Part shown: positions 45,487 through 54,712 of the stretch, one piece after another
How positions within the stretch are numbered: the first letter of the stretch is position 1
Layout of the letters: every line of letters begins with the position of its first letter
DNA from: Dorea sp.
GTDB lineage: Bacteria; Bacillota; Clostridia; Lachnospirales; Lachnospiraceae
NCBI GenBank assembly: GCA_022769185.1
Contig: JALEKG010000038.1
Location: 1-63,692 of the forward strand
Direction of reading: 5' to 3'
DNA: 63,692 bases
Program-made: the position numbers and the translations under genes
Notes under the pieces: model-generated
Told to the model about the DNA's origin: nothing
Databases searched by the model: none
The model's input: the letters and a program-made list of their open reading frames with translations, nothing else

Positions 45487-46946
45487 AACTGCCGAGATTG
45501 ATCATTACAGCACCGGGGAGTGGTACCGGAAAAACAATGATTACCTGCGGAATCCTGCAGGCACTGAAAAAACGTGGATTGAATGTATCTTCTTTTAAAT
45601 GCGGACCGGATTACATTGATCCGATGTTCCACCGGGAAGCCATCGGGGTCAACAGCTATAATCTGGATTCCTTCCTGTGTGGGCGAAACGGTGTGAGAGA
45701 GCTGCTTCTGAAGAATGGAAAAGAGGCAGACATTGCTATCATCGAGGGAGTCATGGGATATTATGACGGACTGGCAGGTATTTCTGTCCAGGCGAGCGCA
45801 TATGACATTGCAGATCTTACGGACACACCGTCAGTGTTGGTGATGGACTGCAGAGGTGTCAGTGTTTCAATTGTGCCATATATTCAGGGATTCTTGAATT
45901 ATAGAAAAAATAGTCATATTCACGGGGTGATCCTGAATCGGTTATCACCTGCGATGTATGGTCGGATGAAACAGATGATCGAGACACAGACAGGAATCAC
46001 AGTATATGGGTATGTCCCGGTGATAAAGGAAGGCACGTTGGACAGTCGTTATCTTGGTTTAAAGCTTCCGCATGAAGTGGAAGGATTGAGGCAGCGCCTG
46101 GAGCACCTGGCAGAGACAATGGAAGAAACACTGGATCTGGACGGATTGATCGAACTGGCGGTGCAGGCTTCTCCTGAGAAACTGGATTCCCAGACAGAAG
46201 AGAGAACTATCGAAAAACAGAGGACTGATCCGGCAGGACAAGATTACCGGGAGCTTCGGATCGGACTGGCAAAGGATGAGGCATTTTGCTTTGTATATCA
46301 GGATAATCTGGATCTGATAAAGAGCTGGAATGTTACGCTGGTTCCATTCTCCCCAATTCATGATCAGATGCTTCCGGACGATCTGGATGGACTTTTACTA
46401 TATGGAGGATATCCGGAACTTTATGCGAAAGAATTGAGTGAGAATGCAGGTATGCGGATGCAGATAAAAGACATGTTGGAATGTGGGATGCCCTGTATGG
46501 CGGAATGTGGGGGATTCATGTATCTGCAGCAGGAGATTCAGAATGAAGAAGGAGAATGCTTTGCCATGGCAGGAGTGCTGCCGGGAAAAAGCTATCATAC
46601 CAGCTCTCTAAAACGGTTCGGATATATTACCCTTAAGGAAGGAACTGTATTTGGGCAGGAGGTTGGTGAGATTCCTGCGCATGAGTTTCATTATTATGAT
46701 TCCGAAATGTGCGGGGAAGCTTTTCGGGCGGATAAGCCATTGTCTGTCCGGTCCTGGAGGTGTATGATGAGTACAGATACGCTGCTTGCCGGTTATCCGC
46801 ATATACATTATTATGGAAATCCACGAATCCTTCAGGCGTATCTGGATGCATGCAGAAAATGGAAGAAAAAAGAAGAAAGACGAGATAAAAATGAGGCCAG
46901 AAGAAAAGAACCTGAAAGAATTGATCGGAGCAATAAAGCCAATTGA
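45483..46946 (+). CDS. cbiA: Cobyrinate a,c-diamide synthase CbiA
   Basis: 487 residues. ATP-dependent amidation of the a and c carboxylates with glutamine. N-terminal P-loop APGSGTGKTMITCGI (residues 11-25) and CGPDYIDPMFH; C-terminal type-I glutamine amidotransferase with nucleophile Cys in MAECGGFMYLQ and His in EIPAHEFHYYD. The last about 25 residues are lysine/arginine-rich and encoded where cobT starts (56-nt overlap), so the tail may be a by-product of gene compaction. ATGA overlap with the triple fusion. Confidence 0.93.
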   Translation: MKLPRLIITAPGSGTGKTMITCGILQALKKRGLNVSSFKCGPDYIDPMFHREAIGVNSYNLDSFLCGRNGVRELLLKNGKEADIAIIEGVMGYYDGLAGISVQASAYDIADLTDTPSVLVMDCRGVSVSIVPYIQGFLNYRKNSHIHGVILNRLSPAMYGRMKQMIETQTGITVYGYVPVIKEGTLDSRYLGLKLPHEVEGLRQRLEHLAETMEETLDLDGLIELAVQASPEKLDSQTEERTIEKQRTDPAGQDYRELRIGLAKDEAFCFVYQDNLDLIKSWNVTLVPFSPIHDQMLPDDLDGLLLYGGYPELYAKELSENAGMRMQIKDMLECGMPCMAECGGFMYLQQEIQNEEGECFAMAGVLPGKSYHTSSLKRFGYITLKEGTVFGQEVGEIPAHEFHYYDSEMCGEAFRADKPLSVRSWRCMMSTDTLLAGYPHIHYYGNPRILQAYLDACRKWKKKEERRDKNEARRKEPERIDRSNKAN

Positions 46947-47961
46947 TCAGAAATCAGCAGAGACTGCGCAGAAGAAGTGGAACTCCATTGCAAAACCGCT
47001 GCACAGTCTGGGAAAACTGGAGGAGCATGTGATTCGAATTGCCGCAATTTCAGGAGATCCGGAAGTGAGTCTGGATCGTAAAGCGTTGATTGTGATGTGC
47101 GCGGATAATGGAGTGGTGGAAGAAGGAGTCACACAGACCGGCCAGGAGATAACAGCCATTGTTGCAGAGAATTTTCTGACCTGTAATACCAGTGCGGCAC
47201 TGATGTGCAGGAAAGCCGGAGTGGATCTGTTTCCGATTGATATTGGAATGATTACCGATACGAAGGTTCCAAACCATAAGATTGCTTATGGAACGAAAAA
47301 TATGACGAAAGAGCCGGCCATGACCAGGGAAGAGGCAGTAAGAGCAATCCTGACAGGAATGGAAGAAGTCGGGAAAAGAAAAGAAGAGGGATATCAGATT
47401 CTGGCAACCGGAGAGATGGGAATCGGAAATACAACGACCAGTAGTGCAGTAGCATCTGTACTTTTGAAACAACCGGTGGAGACAATGACCGGACGAGGGG
47501 CAGGACTTACCAGTGAAGGGCTGAGGCGAAAAATAGAAACGATACAAAAAGCAATTCAGGTGAATCGGCCAGATCCATCGGATGCTATGGATGTTTTAGC
47601 GAAAGTAGGAGGGTTTGATCTTGCCGGACTTGCGGGTGTGTTTCTGGGAGGTGCGTACTATCGGCTTCCAGTTGTGATAGATGGATTTATCTCTGCTGCG
47701 GCAGCGCTGATTGCAGAACGAATGTGTCCTTTAGCAAAAGAATATATGCTTGCATCCCATGTATCAAAAGAACCTGGAATGCATATGATTCTGGATGTGC
47801 TGGGAATGGAAGCTGCGCTTACCTGTGATATGTGCCTGGGAGAAGGAACCGGAGCAGTAGCTTATCTTCCGGTCTTGGATCTTGCAGTGGAAGTATATCA
47901 GAAGATGAGCACCTTTTCGGAAAATAATATTGAAGATTATGAAGAATTAGGGGATAAATAA
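46891..47961 (+). CDS. cobT: Nicotinate-nucleotide-dimethylbenzimidazole phosphoribosyltransferase CobT
   Basis: 356 residues from ATG 46891; length and N-terminus (AIKPIDQKSAETAQKKWNSI, AKPLHSLGKLEE) agree with Salmonella CobT. Forms alpha-ribazole phosphate (or another base ribotide) for the lower ligand. Motifs: CADNGVVEEGVTQTGQEIT, EMGIGNTTTSSAVASVLL, GRGAGL, and catalytic Glu in CLGEGTGAV near the C-terminus. A longer frame starts at 46786 but lies within cbiA. The lower ligand cannot be told from sequence; no bza or bluB genes lie in the window. Confidence 0.93.
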   Translation: MRPEEKNLKELIGAIKPIDQKSAETAQKKWNSIAKPLHSLGKLEEHVIRIAAISGDPEVSLDRKALIVMCADNGVVEEGVTQTGQEITAIVAENFLTCNTSAALMCRKAGVDLFPIDIGMITDTKVPNHKIAYGTKNMTKEPAMTREEAVRAILTGMEEVGKRKEEGYQILATGEMGIGNTTTSSAVASVLLKQPVETMTGRGAGLTSEGLRRKIETIQKAIQVNRPDPSDAMDVLAKVGGFDLAGLAGVFLGGAYYRLPVVIDGFISAAAALIAERMCPLAKEYMLASHVSKEPGMHMILDVLGMEAALTCDMCLGEGTGAVAYLPVLDLAVEVYQKMSTFSENNIEDYEELGDK

Positions 47962-48497
47962 TGATACATTTGATTACAGGCGGAAGTGGAAGTGGAAAAT
48001 CTGCCTATGCAGAAGAGTGGCTGATGTGTCATAAAGGGAACGATTCAAAGTTTCCGTGTCTTTATATTGCAACGATGATGCCATATGGAGCGGAGACAAA
48101 AAAAAAGATTGAACGACATCACAGACTTAGAGCAGGGAAAGGATTCCAGACACTGGAACGGTATACAGATCTTGCAGGACTTGGCATTCCGGAGAATCAG
48201 GGAATTCTTCTGGAGTGTATGTCTAATCTTGCGGCAAATGAATTCTATCATGAGGATGGATCGATGGAAGAGGTTGGCTCGACGTGTGAACGGATTCTGA
48301 AAGGTGTCAGTTATCTGGTATGTAAAACTCCTTGCCTGGTAATTGTGACCAATGAAGTGAATTCGGATATCAATTCATACAGCTCTGAGACGGAGCAATA
48401 TCGAAATTTGATCGGCAGGCTGAATCAGAAGCTTGGGCAGATGGCCGATCGGGTGACAGAAGTCGTATATGGAATTCCGGTGGTGATAAAAGAATGA
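47961..48497 (+). CDS. cobU: Adenosylcobinamide kinase/guanylyltransferase CobU
   Basis: 178 residues. P-loop GGSGSGKSAYAEEW (residues 7-20) with complete GKS, YIATMMPYGAETKKKIERHH containing the GMP-accepting His region (RHHRLRAGKGF), LLECMSNLAANEFY, and VTNEVNSDI before the end. Phosphorylates adenosylcobinamide and then attaches GMP. The start codon overlaps cobT's stop (TAATG). A second, degenerate copy follows cobS. Confidence 0.93.
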   Translation: MIHLITGGSGSGKSAYAEEWLMCHKGNDSKFPCLYIATMMPYGAETKKKIERHHRLRAGKGFQTLERYTDLAGLGIPENQGILLECMSNLAANEFYHEDGSMEEVGSTCERILKGVSYLVCKTPCLVIVTNEVNSDINSYSSETEQYRNLIGRLNQKLGQMADRVTEVVYGIPVVIKE

Positions 48498-49291
48498 GAA
48501 AGAGATTATGGAATAGTTTTAAAATTGCATTTTCGATGTACAGCAGGATCCCGATGCCGAATAGTGAATGGACGGAGGAAAATATATCGTATGCTATGTG
48601 CTTTTTTCCTTGGATCGGGGCGGTGATCGGAGCAGTAAGTCTGGGAATCTTCCGATTATCTGAATGGGCACAGAAAATGGGGATATCGGTTAGTCCGCTG
48701 CTCGGGACAATCCTTCTTGTGCTGGTTCCAATCCTGATCACCGGAGGGATTCATATGGATGGATTTCTGGATACGCAGGATGCATTAAGTTCTTATCAGC
48801 CAAAAGAACGCAGACTGGAGATTTTAAAGGATTCCCATGCAGGAGCATTCGCGATTATTTCCTGTGCAGTATATCTGCTTTTTTATGTAGGAGTCTATTC
48901 TTCTCTTTCCTGGGAAAGTATAAAGGTAATTGCGCTGGGATTTGTCTTATCCCGGATTTTAAGCGGCCTTGCGGTTGTGACGTTTCCACAGGCAAGAAAG
49001 AATGGAATGGCAGCAACTTTTTCTCAGAACGCAGCCAAGAAAGCGACCAAAGCCGTGCTGATTCTCTATCTCATTATTCTGGGAATGATCATTTTGGCAG
49101 TCGGCGGATGGAGAGGCCTTGTGTGCCTGATCACGGCGGGCTTCATGTTTTTATATTATTATCGGATGTCGATGGATAAGTTTGGCGGCATTACCGGAGA
49201 TCTGGCAGGATATTTCCTGCAGATGTGTGAGCTGCTTATGGCTGCGGCAGTTGTAGTGTCAGATGTTGTCATCAAGAGTATCATTGGATAA
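48494..49291 (+). CDS. cobS: Cobalamin synthase CobS
   Basis: 265-residue membrane enzyme joining GDP-cobinamide to alpha-ribazole. Six to seven transmembrane helices; diagnostic motifs: FSMYSRIPMPNSEWTEENIS near the N-terminus, FPWIGAVIGAV, GGIHMDGFLDTQDALSSYQP with the acidic active-site pattern, KDSHAGAFAII, and FGGITGDLAGYFLQMCEL. ATGA overlap with cobU. Its last 33 nt overlap a longer frame of the next gene but not its chosen start. Confidence 0.94.
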   Translation: MRKRLWNSFKIAFSMYSRIPMPNSEWTEENISYAMCFFPWIGAVIGAVSLGIFRLSEWAQKMGISVSPLLGTILLVLVPILITGGIHMDGFLDTQDALSSYQPKERRLEILKDSHAGAFAIISCAVYLLFYVGVYSSLSWESIKVIALGFVLSRILSGLAVVTFPQARKNGMAATFSQNAAKKATKAVLILYLIILGMIILAVGGWRGLVCLITAGFMFLYYYRMSMDKFGGITGDLAGYFLQMCELLMAAAVVVSDVVIKSIIG

Positions 49292-49358
49292 CCTCTCTAA
49301 AAAGGGATATAGAAGGAGAAATAGTAGTGCTTCACAGACAAAAAGGAGGAGTGGATCT

Positions 49359-49739
49359 GTGGAAATGATCATAGGTGGTGCATATCAGGGAAAGCTTGCG
49401 TATGCGAAGGAAAAATATCCAGGGATCGCATGGGCAGATGGGCGAAACTGCACGGAGGAAGCTGTCTGGTCTTGTGGGGGAATTCATCATTTTCATAAAT
49501 GGATCGAGCGGAAGATGAAAAATGGAGAAGATGTCAGTATGCTGGCGGAACAATTGATCCGAAAAAATCCAAATGTGGTCATTGTGACAGATGAAATAGG
49601 ATATGGGATCGTTCCGGCAGATCCTTTCGAAAGAGAATACCGGGAGACAACCGGAAGAATCTGTACAGAGCTTGCAGAATATGCGGAATGTGTATTCCGT
49701 GTAGTCTGTGGAATTGGAAAGGCAATTAAGGAATCATGA
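49359..49739 (+). CDS. CobU-like paralog with degenerate P-loop
   Basis: 126 residues from GTG 49359 (9 nt after AAGGAGG). N-terminal EMIIGGAYQGKLAYAKEKYP mimics CobU's Walker A, but Ser/Thr after GK is Leu. The middle GIHHFHKWIERKM is His-rich and the C-terminus VVIVTDEIGYGIVPADPFER, YRETTGRICTEL matches CobU's VTNEV...SSETEQYRNLIGRLNQ region. It is shorter by 50 residues than CobU. It may be an inactive subunit, a regulator, or an enzyme with a different donor; it is retained in an otherwise compact operon, which argues for function. Overlaps cobC by ATGA. Confidence 0.75.
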   Translation: MEMIIGGAYQGKLAYAKEKYPGIAWADGRNCTEEAVWSCGGIHHFHKWIERKMKNGEDVSMLAEQLIRKNPNVVIVTDEIGYGIVPADPFEREYRETTGRICTELAEYAECVFRVVCGIGKAIKES

Positions 49740-50473
49740 AGATATATCTGATCCGCCATTCGATGACGGAGGGCAATTTAAAGAAACGTTATATAGGACG
49801 GACTGACGAAGACTTGTGCCAGGAAGGAATTGAACTTCTGAAAGAAAAAATGGGGGAACATGCGGGTAATCAGGGAAAAACTTGTGGATATCCACCGGTT
49901 CAGGCGGTATTCGTAAGTCCTATGAGGCGATGTATTCAGACAGCTGAGACGATATATCCGGGGCAAAAATATACAATCGTAGAATTGTTGAAAGAGTGTG
50001 ATTTCGGACTTTTCGAAAATAGAAATTATCTGGAATTATCGGATTGCCCAGAGTATCAGGAATGGATCGACAGCGGGGGGATGCTTCCGTTCCCGGAAGG
50101 GGAAAGCAGAGAAGTATTTATCCGTCGAACTCTGAAGGGATTCCGGGAGGTACTGGATCAGTGCAGAAATCAAAAGCTGGAAAGTGCTGCACTGGTGGTC
50201 CATGGTGGCACGATTATGAGTATTATGGAACAGTATGCATGTTTAGAAAACGGTCGGCCATCTGGCAGTTATTATGATTATCAGGTAGGAAACGGAGAAG
50301 GATATGAGCTTAGGATTACAGAGAGTGATATGGATGACTATTGCAGTGGCAGCAGGATTTGTGCTGGATCTGATCCTGGGAGATCCCAGGTGGCTGTATC
50401 ATCCGGTGAGGCTGATCGGTCATCTGATTACCGGAACGGAAAAAATTATCAGAAGCTGTTTGCCCAAAACTAA
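49736..50473 (+). CDS. cobC: Alpha-ribazole phosphatase-like histidine phosphatase
   Basis: 245-residue phosphoglycerate-mutase-fold phosphatase. The catalytic RHS motif is YLIRHSMTEGN (residues 4-14), with VSPMRRCIQTAETI, ECDFGLFENRNYLEL and the second His in VVHGGTIMSIM (about 159-169). It dephosphorylates alpha-ribazole phosphate or adenosylcobalamin phosphate. The usual fold ends near GYELRITES; the remaining about 48 residues are low in conserved features and are encoded inside cbiB in another frame, so they look like a read-through extension. ATGA start overlap with the CobU-like gene. Confidence 0.85.
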   Translation: MKIYLIRHSMTEGNLKKRYIGRTDEDLCQEGIELLKEKMGEHAGNQGKTCGYPPVQAVFVSPMRRCIQTAETIYPGQKYTIVELLKECDFGLFENRNYLELSDCPEYQEWIDSGGMLPFPEGESREVFIRRTLKGFREVLDQCRNQKLESAALVVHGGTIMSIMEQYACLENGRPSGSYYDYQVGNGEGYELRITESDMDDYCSGSRICAGSDPGRSQVAVSSGEADRSSDYRNGKNYQKLFAQN

Positions 50474-51302
50474 GGCGGGAGAACGGATCGGCGGAGGTCT
50501 GCTGGTTGTGATCGTTATGACTGTCAGCACGGCAGTTCCGGCACTGCTCTTATACATGGCTTATTCATATGCATGGCAATTGGGATTGTTCCTGGAAAGT
50601 TTCATGTGTTATCAGATCCTGGCAACAAGATCTTTAAGGGATGAAAGTGATAAAGTCTATCTTGCTCTCAAAGAGGAAGGAATCGAAAAGGCCAGGAAAG
50701 CAGTATCCATGATCGTGGGAAGAGATACACAGAATCTGACAGAAGAAGGAGTCACGAAAGCAGCAGTAGAGACTGTTGCAGAAAATACTTCTGACGGTAT
50801 CATTGCACCATTATTCTATCTGATGATCGGGGGAGCCGTGCTTGGCTTTACATATAAAGCAGTGAATACGATGGATTCCATGGTAGGATATAAAAATGAC
50901 CGATATCAGTATTTTGGAACGGCGGCAGCAAAATTGGATGATATTGTTAATTTTATCCCTGCCAGACTGTCTGCAGTATTGATGATCCTGGCAGCTACAT
51001 GTCTGAAAATGGACTGGAAAAATGCTATCCGGATCTACCGAAGAGATCGTCACAATCATAAAAGTCCGAATGCAGCACAGACAGAAGCTGTTATGGCAGG
51101 AGCACTGGATGTGGAGCTTGCCGGGAATGCATGGTATTTTGGGAAACTATATCAGAAACCTACGATTGGAGATCCAATCCGGAAGATTGGGATTCAGGAT
51201 ATCCGGAGATCGCATCGGCTTTTATATGGAACAGCGATACTGGCATTGTTGATATTTCTGGGAATCAAGATGATCTGCCTGGTGGTACTAATCGGATGTT
51301 AG
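50304..51302 (+). CDS. cbiB: Adenosylcobinamide-phosphate synthase CbiB
   Basis: 332-residue membrane protein with about five transmembrane helices; attaches aminopropanol (phosphate) to adenosylcobyric acid. Motifs: VLDLILGDPRWLYHPVRLIG, ATRSLRDESDKVYLAL, VSMIVGRDTQNLTEEGVTKA, ETVAENTSDGIIAPLFY, KAVNTMDSMVGYKNDRY and RDRHNHKSPNAAQTEA are all present. Start ATG 50304 follows GGAGAAGG, overlapping cobC by 170 nt; an alternative ATG at 50334 lacks a good binding site and would still overlap. Confidence 0.93.
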   Translation: MSLGLQRVIWMTIAVAAGFVLDLILGDPRWLYHPVRLIGHLITGTEKIIRSCLPKTKAGERIGGGLLVVIVMTVSTAVPALLLYMAYSYAWQLGLFLESFMCYQILATRSLRDESDKVYLALKEEGIEKARKAVSMIVGRDTQNLTEEGVTKAAVETVAENTSDGIIAPLFYLMIGGAVLGFTYKAVNTMDSMVGYKNDRYQYFGTAAAKLDDIVNFIPARLSAVLMILAATCLKMDWKNAIRIYRRDRHNHKSPNAAQTEAVMAGALDVELAGNAWYFGKLYQKPTIGDPIRKIGIQDIRRSHRLLYGTAILALLIFLGIKMICLVVLIGC

Positions 51303-51413
51303 GACGGTGCGGGATTTTAGCGAGTCAAGATTGACTATTTTCTGAAAAATAAGTAAGATAGATGTAAAAAGGAACAGAGAATTCGAAAAGCAGCAGAATA
51401 AGGAGAAAAACTG

Positions 51414-52460
51414 GTGGGAATAAACAAAAGACAGATTCACGGCGGGGATATCTATCAAAATCCGCATGTGACAGACTTTTCGGTAAACAGTAATCCACTT
51501 GGAATACCAGAAGCAGTACTTCAGGCTGTACGGATGAATGTGGAAAATATGGTTCATTATCCGGATGTGTGGTGCACTGAGCTGCGGAAAGCCATAGGGG
51601 ATTTTGAAAAAACAGAGATGGAACATATTCTCTGCGGCAATGGGGCGGCAGAGCTTTTTTTTGCTGCAGTCCTTGCGGTAAAACCAGGACGAGCACTTTT
51701 GACAGCACCGGCATTTTCGGAATATGAGCGCGCGCTTCAGGTTGTAGATGCCGAGGTAGAGTATTATAGACTTCAGAAAGAAAATGAATTTCAAGTCGGG
51801 AAGAATATTCTGGATCAGATTACACCACAGACAGACATGGTGTTTTTGTGTAATCCGAATAATCCTACCGGTCAGGTGATAGATAGAATGTTGATTCAGG
51901 AAATCCTGGAGAAATGCAGAGAATGTAAAGCAATCCTTCTATTGGATGAATGTTTTCTGGATTTTCTGGAAGAGCCGGAACAGTATGAGAGTAAAGAATT
52001 CATGAAAGACTATCCGGAACTTCTGGTCATCAAAGCATTTACGAAAATATTCTGCATGCCGGGAATCCGGCTTGGATATGCGATCAGCACCAATCGAAAG
52101 CTTTTGGAGCAGATGAAGAAGATGCTGCAGCCCTGGAATGTGTCAGTGCTTGCACAGGAAGCGGGAAAAGCGGCTCTTCAGAATCCAGAAGAGTATTTAA
52201 AGCAGACAAGGGCATATATAGGATTGCAGAAAAGATGGATGATAAAAGAGCTTGAAATGATGGAGTACCGGGTTTATGGATCCCATGCAAATTATATCTT
52301 TTTTTCCGGAGAGACCGGGCTCTATGACCGGGCGCTGGAAGCTGGTTTTCTGATCCGTGACTGTCAGAATTATGAAGGGTTAATGGAAGGATATTACCGG
52401 ATTGCAGTTCGCACACAGGAAGAGAATGAAAGGTTGATTGTATGGCTAAAAGAATTATGA
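51414..52460 (+). CDS. cobD: Threonine-phosphate decarboxylase CobD-like
   Basis: 348 residues of the aminotransferase class I/II fold. [20 protein letters not shown] at the N-terminus is the CobD signature; CNPNNPTGQ (about 137-145), PLP-lysine region [20 protein letters not shown] and [15 protein letters not shown] C-terminus also match. It makes (R)-1-amino-2-propanol phosphate, the linker CbiB uses. Start is GTG 51414 after AAGGAG. The 111-nt gap before it holds no feature. Overlaps cbiP by 19 nt. Confidence 0.9.
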   Translation: MGINKRQIHGGDIYQNPHVTDFSVNSNPLGIPEAVLQAVRMNVENMVHYPDVWCTELRKAIGDFEKTEMEHILCGNGAAELFFAAVLAVKPGRALLTAPAFSEYERALQVVDAEVEYYRLQKENEFQVGKNILDQITPQTDMVFLCNPNNPTGQVIDRMLIQEILEKCRECKAILLLDECFLDFLEEPEQYESKEFMKDYPELLVIKAFTKIFCMPGIRLGYAISTNRKLLEQMKKMLQPWNVSVLAQEAGKAALQNPEEYLKQTRAYIGLQKRWMIKELEMMEYRVYGSHANYIFFSGETGLYDRALEAGFLIRDCQNYEGLMEGYYRIAVRTQEENERLIVWLKEL

Positions 52461-54001
52461 TACAGGGGACCATGTCTAATGCAGGGAAAAGTCTGATCTG
52501 TGCAGGACTTTGCAGGATTTTCCGACAAGATGGATATAAAGTGGCACCATTTAAATCACAGAACATGGCGTTAAATTCCTTTATCACAGAGGATGGTCTT
52601 GAGATGGGGCGTGCACAGGTCGTACAGGCAGAGGCTGCCGGTATCCGGCCACAGGTGCAGATGAACCCAATCCTGTTGAAACCGACCAATGATGTAGGCT
52701 CGCAGGTGATCGTGAATGGGGAAGTCCTCGGAAATATGAGTGCAAGAGACTACTTTGCTTATAAAAAGCAGCTGATACCGGATATTATGAAGGCCTTTCA
52801 TCAGCTGGAAGAGGAATATGACATCATTGTGATCGAAGGAGCAGGAAGTCCGGCTGAAATCAATCTGAAGCAGGATGATATTGTGAATATGGGGCTTGCG
52901 AAGATGATACATGCCCCGGTGCTTCTTGTGGGTGATATCGATCGGGGAGGTGTCTTTGCCCAGCTTCTGGGAACACTGATGCTGTTGGAAAACGAGGAAA
53001 AAGTGCTGGTCAAAGGTCTGATCATCAATAAATTCCGGGGGGATAAGACAATTCTGGATCCGGGGATCGATATGCTGGAGGAAAAGGGCGGAATTCCGGT
53101 TGTGGGGGTCACTCCATATATGCAGGTAGAAATTGAAGATGAGGACAGTCTGACAGAGCGGTTCAATGGCAGGAATCGGGGGACTATTCTTGAAACGTTG
53201 GCAGGAAGTATTGATATTGTGGTGATTCGTACTCCCAGAATTTCAAATTTTACAGATTTTATGTTGCTGGAAAATACAGAAGGAATTTCATTGCGTTATG
53301 TGACAAACCATGCTGAGATCGGCAATCCGGATATGATCATTCTTCCTGGAACCAAAAATACAATGGAGGATCTTCTCTGGATGCGTCAGAATGGTCTGGA
53401 AACGGAGATACAAAAAGCCGCAGCCAGAGGGACCGTCATCTGGGGAATCTGTGGGGGATACCAGATGTTGGGAGAGAAGCTATCTGATCCTGATGGTGTG
53501 GAAGCAGGAGGAAGCATAAGAGGAATGGGACTCCTTCCGGTTGAAACGATCTTTGGGCGACAGAAGACCAGGACCAGAATCGTCGGAATATTCCGGCAGG
53601 TGGATGGGATTCTGTCAGGGCTGAAAGATATCGAATTTGAAGGATATGAGATTCACATGGGAGAAACAAGACTGCATGGAATTCTGCCAATGAATGAAAT
53701 ACATGATACAGTGCTGCATTTTGATCAATCGGAAAAAGACTTGAAGAATCTGCATGTTCAGGACGGAGCGTCCAAAGGAAATGTATATGGAACATATATT
53801 CATGGAATTTTTGATCGGGAAGAAATTGTTGCAGAAATGATCCGGTCACTTGCTGAGAAAAAAGGAATTTCTATTCATCCAGAAAGCGGGATGGATTTAA
53901 AAAAGTTTAAAGAGATACAATATAATTTACTGGCAGATACTTTGAGAGAGCATCTTGATATGAAACGGATCTATGAGATCCTTGCAGAGGAGGAAGGATG
54001 A
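52442..54001 (+). CDS. cbiP: Cobyric acid synthase CbiP (CobQ)
   Basis: 519 residues. Amidates the b, d, e and g carboxylates. N-terminal dethiobiotin-synthetase-like P-loop [20 protein letters not shown] (about residues 5-24), [39 protein letters not shown]-terminal triad-type glutamine amidotransferase with Cys in [11 protein letters not shown] and His in [10 protein letters not shown]. Length is standard. Its ATG lies within the 3' end of cobD. AAGG upstream is weak; coupling likely. Confidence 0.95.
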   Translation: MAKRIMIQGTMSNAGKSLICAGLCRIFRQDGYKVAPFKSQNMALNSFITEDGLEMGRAQVVQAEAAGIRPQVQMNPILLKPTNDVGSQVIVNGEVLGNMSARDYFAYKKQLIPDIMKAFHQLEEEYDIIVIEGAGSPAEINLKQDDIVNMGLAKMIHAPVLLVGDIDRGGVFAQLLGTLMLLENEEKVLVKGLIINKFRGDKTILDPGIDMLEEKGGIPVVGVTPYMQVEIEDEDSLTERFNGRNRGTILETLAGSIDIVVIRTPRISNFTDFMLLENTEGISLRYVTNHAEIGNPDMIILPGTKNTMEDLLWMRQNGLETEIQKAAARGTVIWGICGGYQMLGEKLSDPDGVEAGGSIRGMGLLPVETIFGRQKTRTRIVGIFRQVDGILSGLKDIEFEGYEIHMGETRLHGILPMNEIHDTVLHFDQSEKDLKNLHVQDGASKGNVYGTYIHGIFDREEIVAEMIRSLAEKKGISIHPESGMDLKKFKEIQYNLLADTLREHLDMKRIYEILAEEEG

Positions 54002-54002
54002 T

Positions 54003-54641
54003 ATGAAAGTTGAGATAGAAAACGTCTTGCCGGCGGAGATAGAAAAAAGAAGTTTTGAGATTATTACAGAAGAATTGCGACAGGAAGGAATCTATCTGCC
54101 AGAAAAGCAGGCGGCGATCATTAAACGTTGTATCCATACCAGCGCAGACTTTGATTATGCGAAAAATCTGATGTTCTCAGTGGAATCGGTGGAAAAAGCG
54201 CTTGATGCAATCAAAAACGGAGCATCAATCGTTACCGATACACAGATGGGAAAAGCTGGAATTAATAAGAAGAGACTTTCCAGATATGGCGGGAAGGTTT
54301 ATTGCTTTATGTCAGATGAGGATGTTGCAGAAGCGGCAAAAGAAAAAGGAACAACCAGAGCTGTGGCAAGTATGGAAAAAGCAAGCGGTCTGGAAGAAAA
54401 GCTGATCTTTGCAATTGGAAATGCTCCGACAGCATTGATTCATTTATATGAAATGATCCGGGAAGGGAAGATTCGTCCTGAACTTGTAATCGGTGTTCCG
54501 GTTGGATTCGTAAATGTGGTTCAGTCTAAGGAGCTGATTCTGACACTGGAAGATACACCTTATATTGTTGCCAGAGGAAGAAAAGGAGGCAGCAACATTG
54601 CAGCCTGCATCTGTAATGCACTGCTTTATATGTTGCCATAG
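54003..54641 (+). CDS. cbiC: Cobalt-precorrin-8 methylmutase CbiC
   Basis: 212 residues. Moves the C11 methyl to C12 to give cobyrinate. Catalytic His is seen in RCIHTSADFDYAKNL (about residues 39-53); GASIVTDTQMGKAGINKKRL, RAVASMEKA and IGNAPTALIHLYEMI complete the pattern. Start at 54003 follows AGGAGGAAGG; a longer in-frame start at 53973 lies in cbiP. Last gene of the operon, before a strong hairpin. Confidence 0.95.
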   Translation: MKVEIENVLPAEIEKRSFEIITEELRQEGIYLPEKQAAIIKRCIHTSADFDYAKNLMFSVESVEKALDAIKNGASIVTDTQMGKAGINKKRLSRYGGKVYCFMSDEDVAEAAKEKGTTRAVASMEKASGLEEKLIFAIGNAPTALIHLYEMIREGKIRPELVIGVPVGFVNVVQSKELILTLEDTPYIVARGRKGGSNIAACICNALLYMLP

Positions 54642-54662
54642 ATGATAAAAGATTGAGAGAAA

Positions 54663-54708
54663 AAAGGCTGTTATAAAAAAGAAGTGGAATCTTTTTATAA
54701 CAGCCTTT
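54663..54708. terminator. Bidirectional terminator after cobalamin operon
   Basis: AAAGGCTGTTATAAAAAG and CTTTTTATAACAGCCTTT pair with one bulge around a 9-nt loop, between the cbiC end and the convergent DtxR-type gene. Confidence 0.85.
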
Positions 54709-54712
54709 GAGA

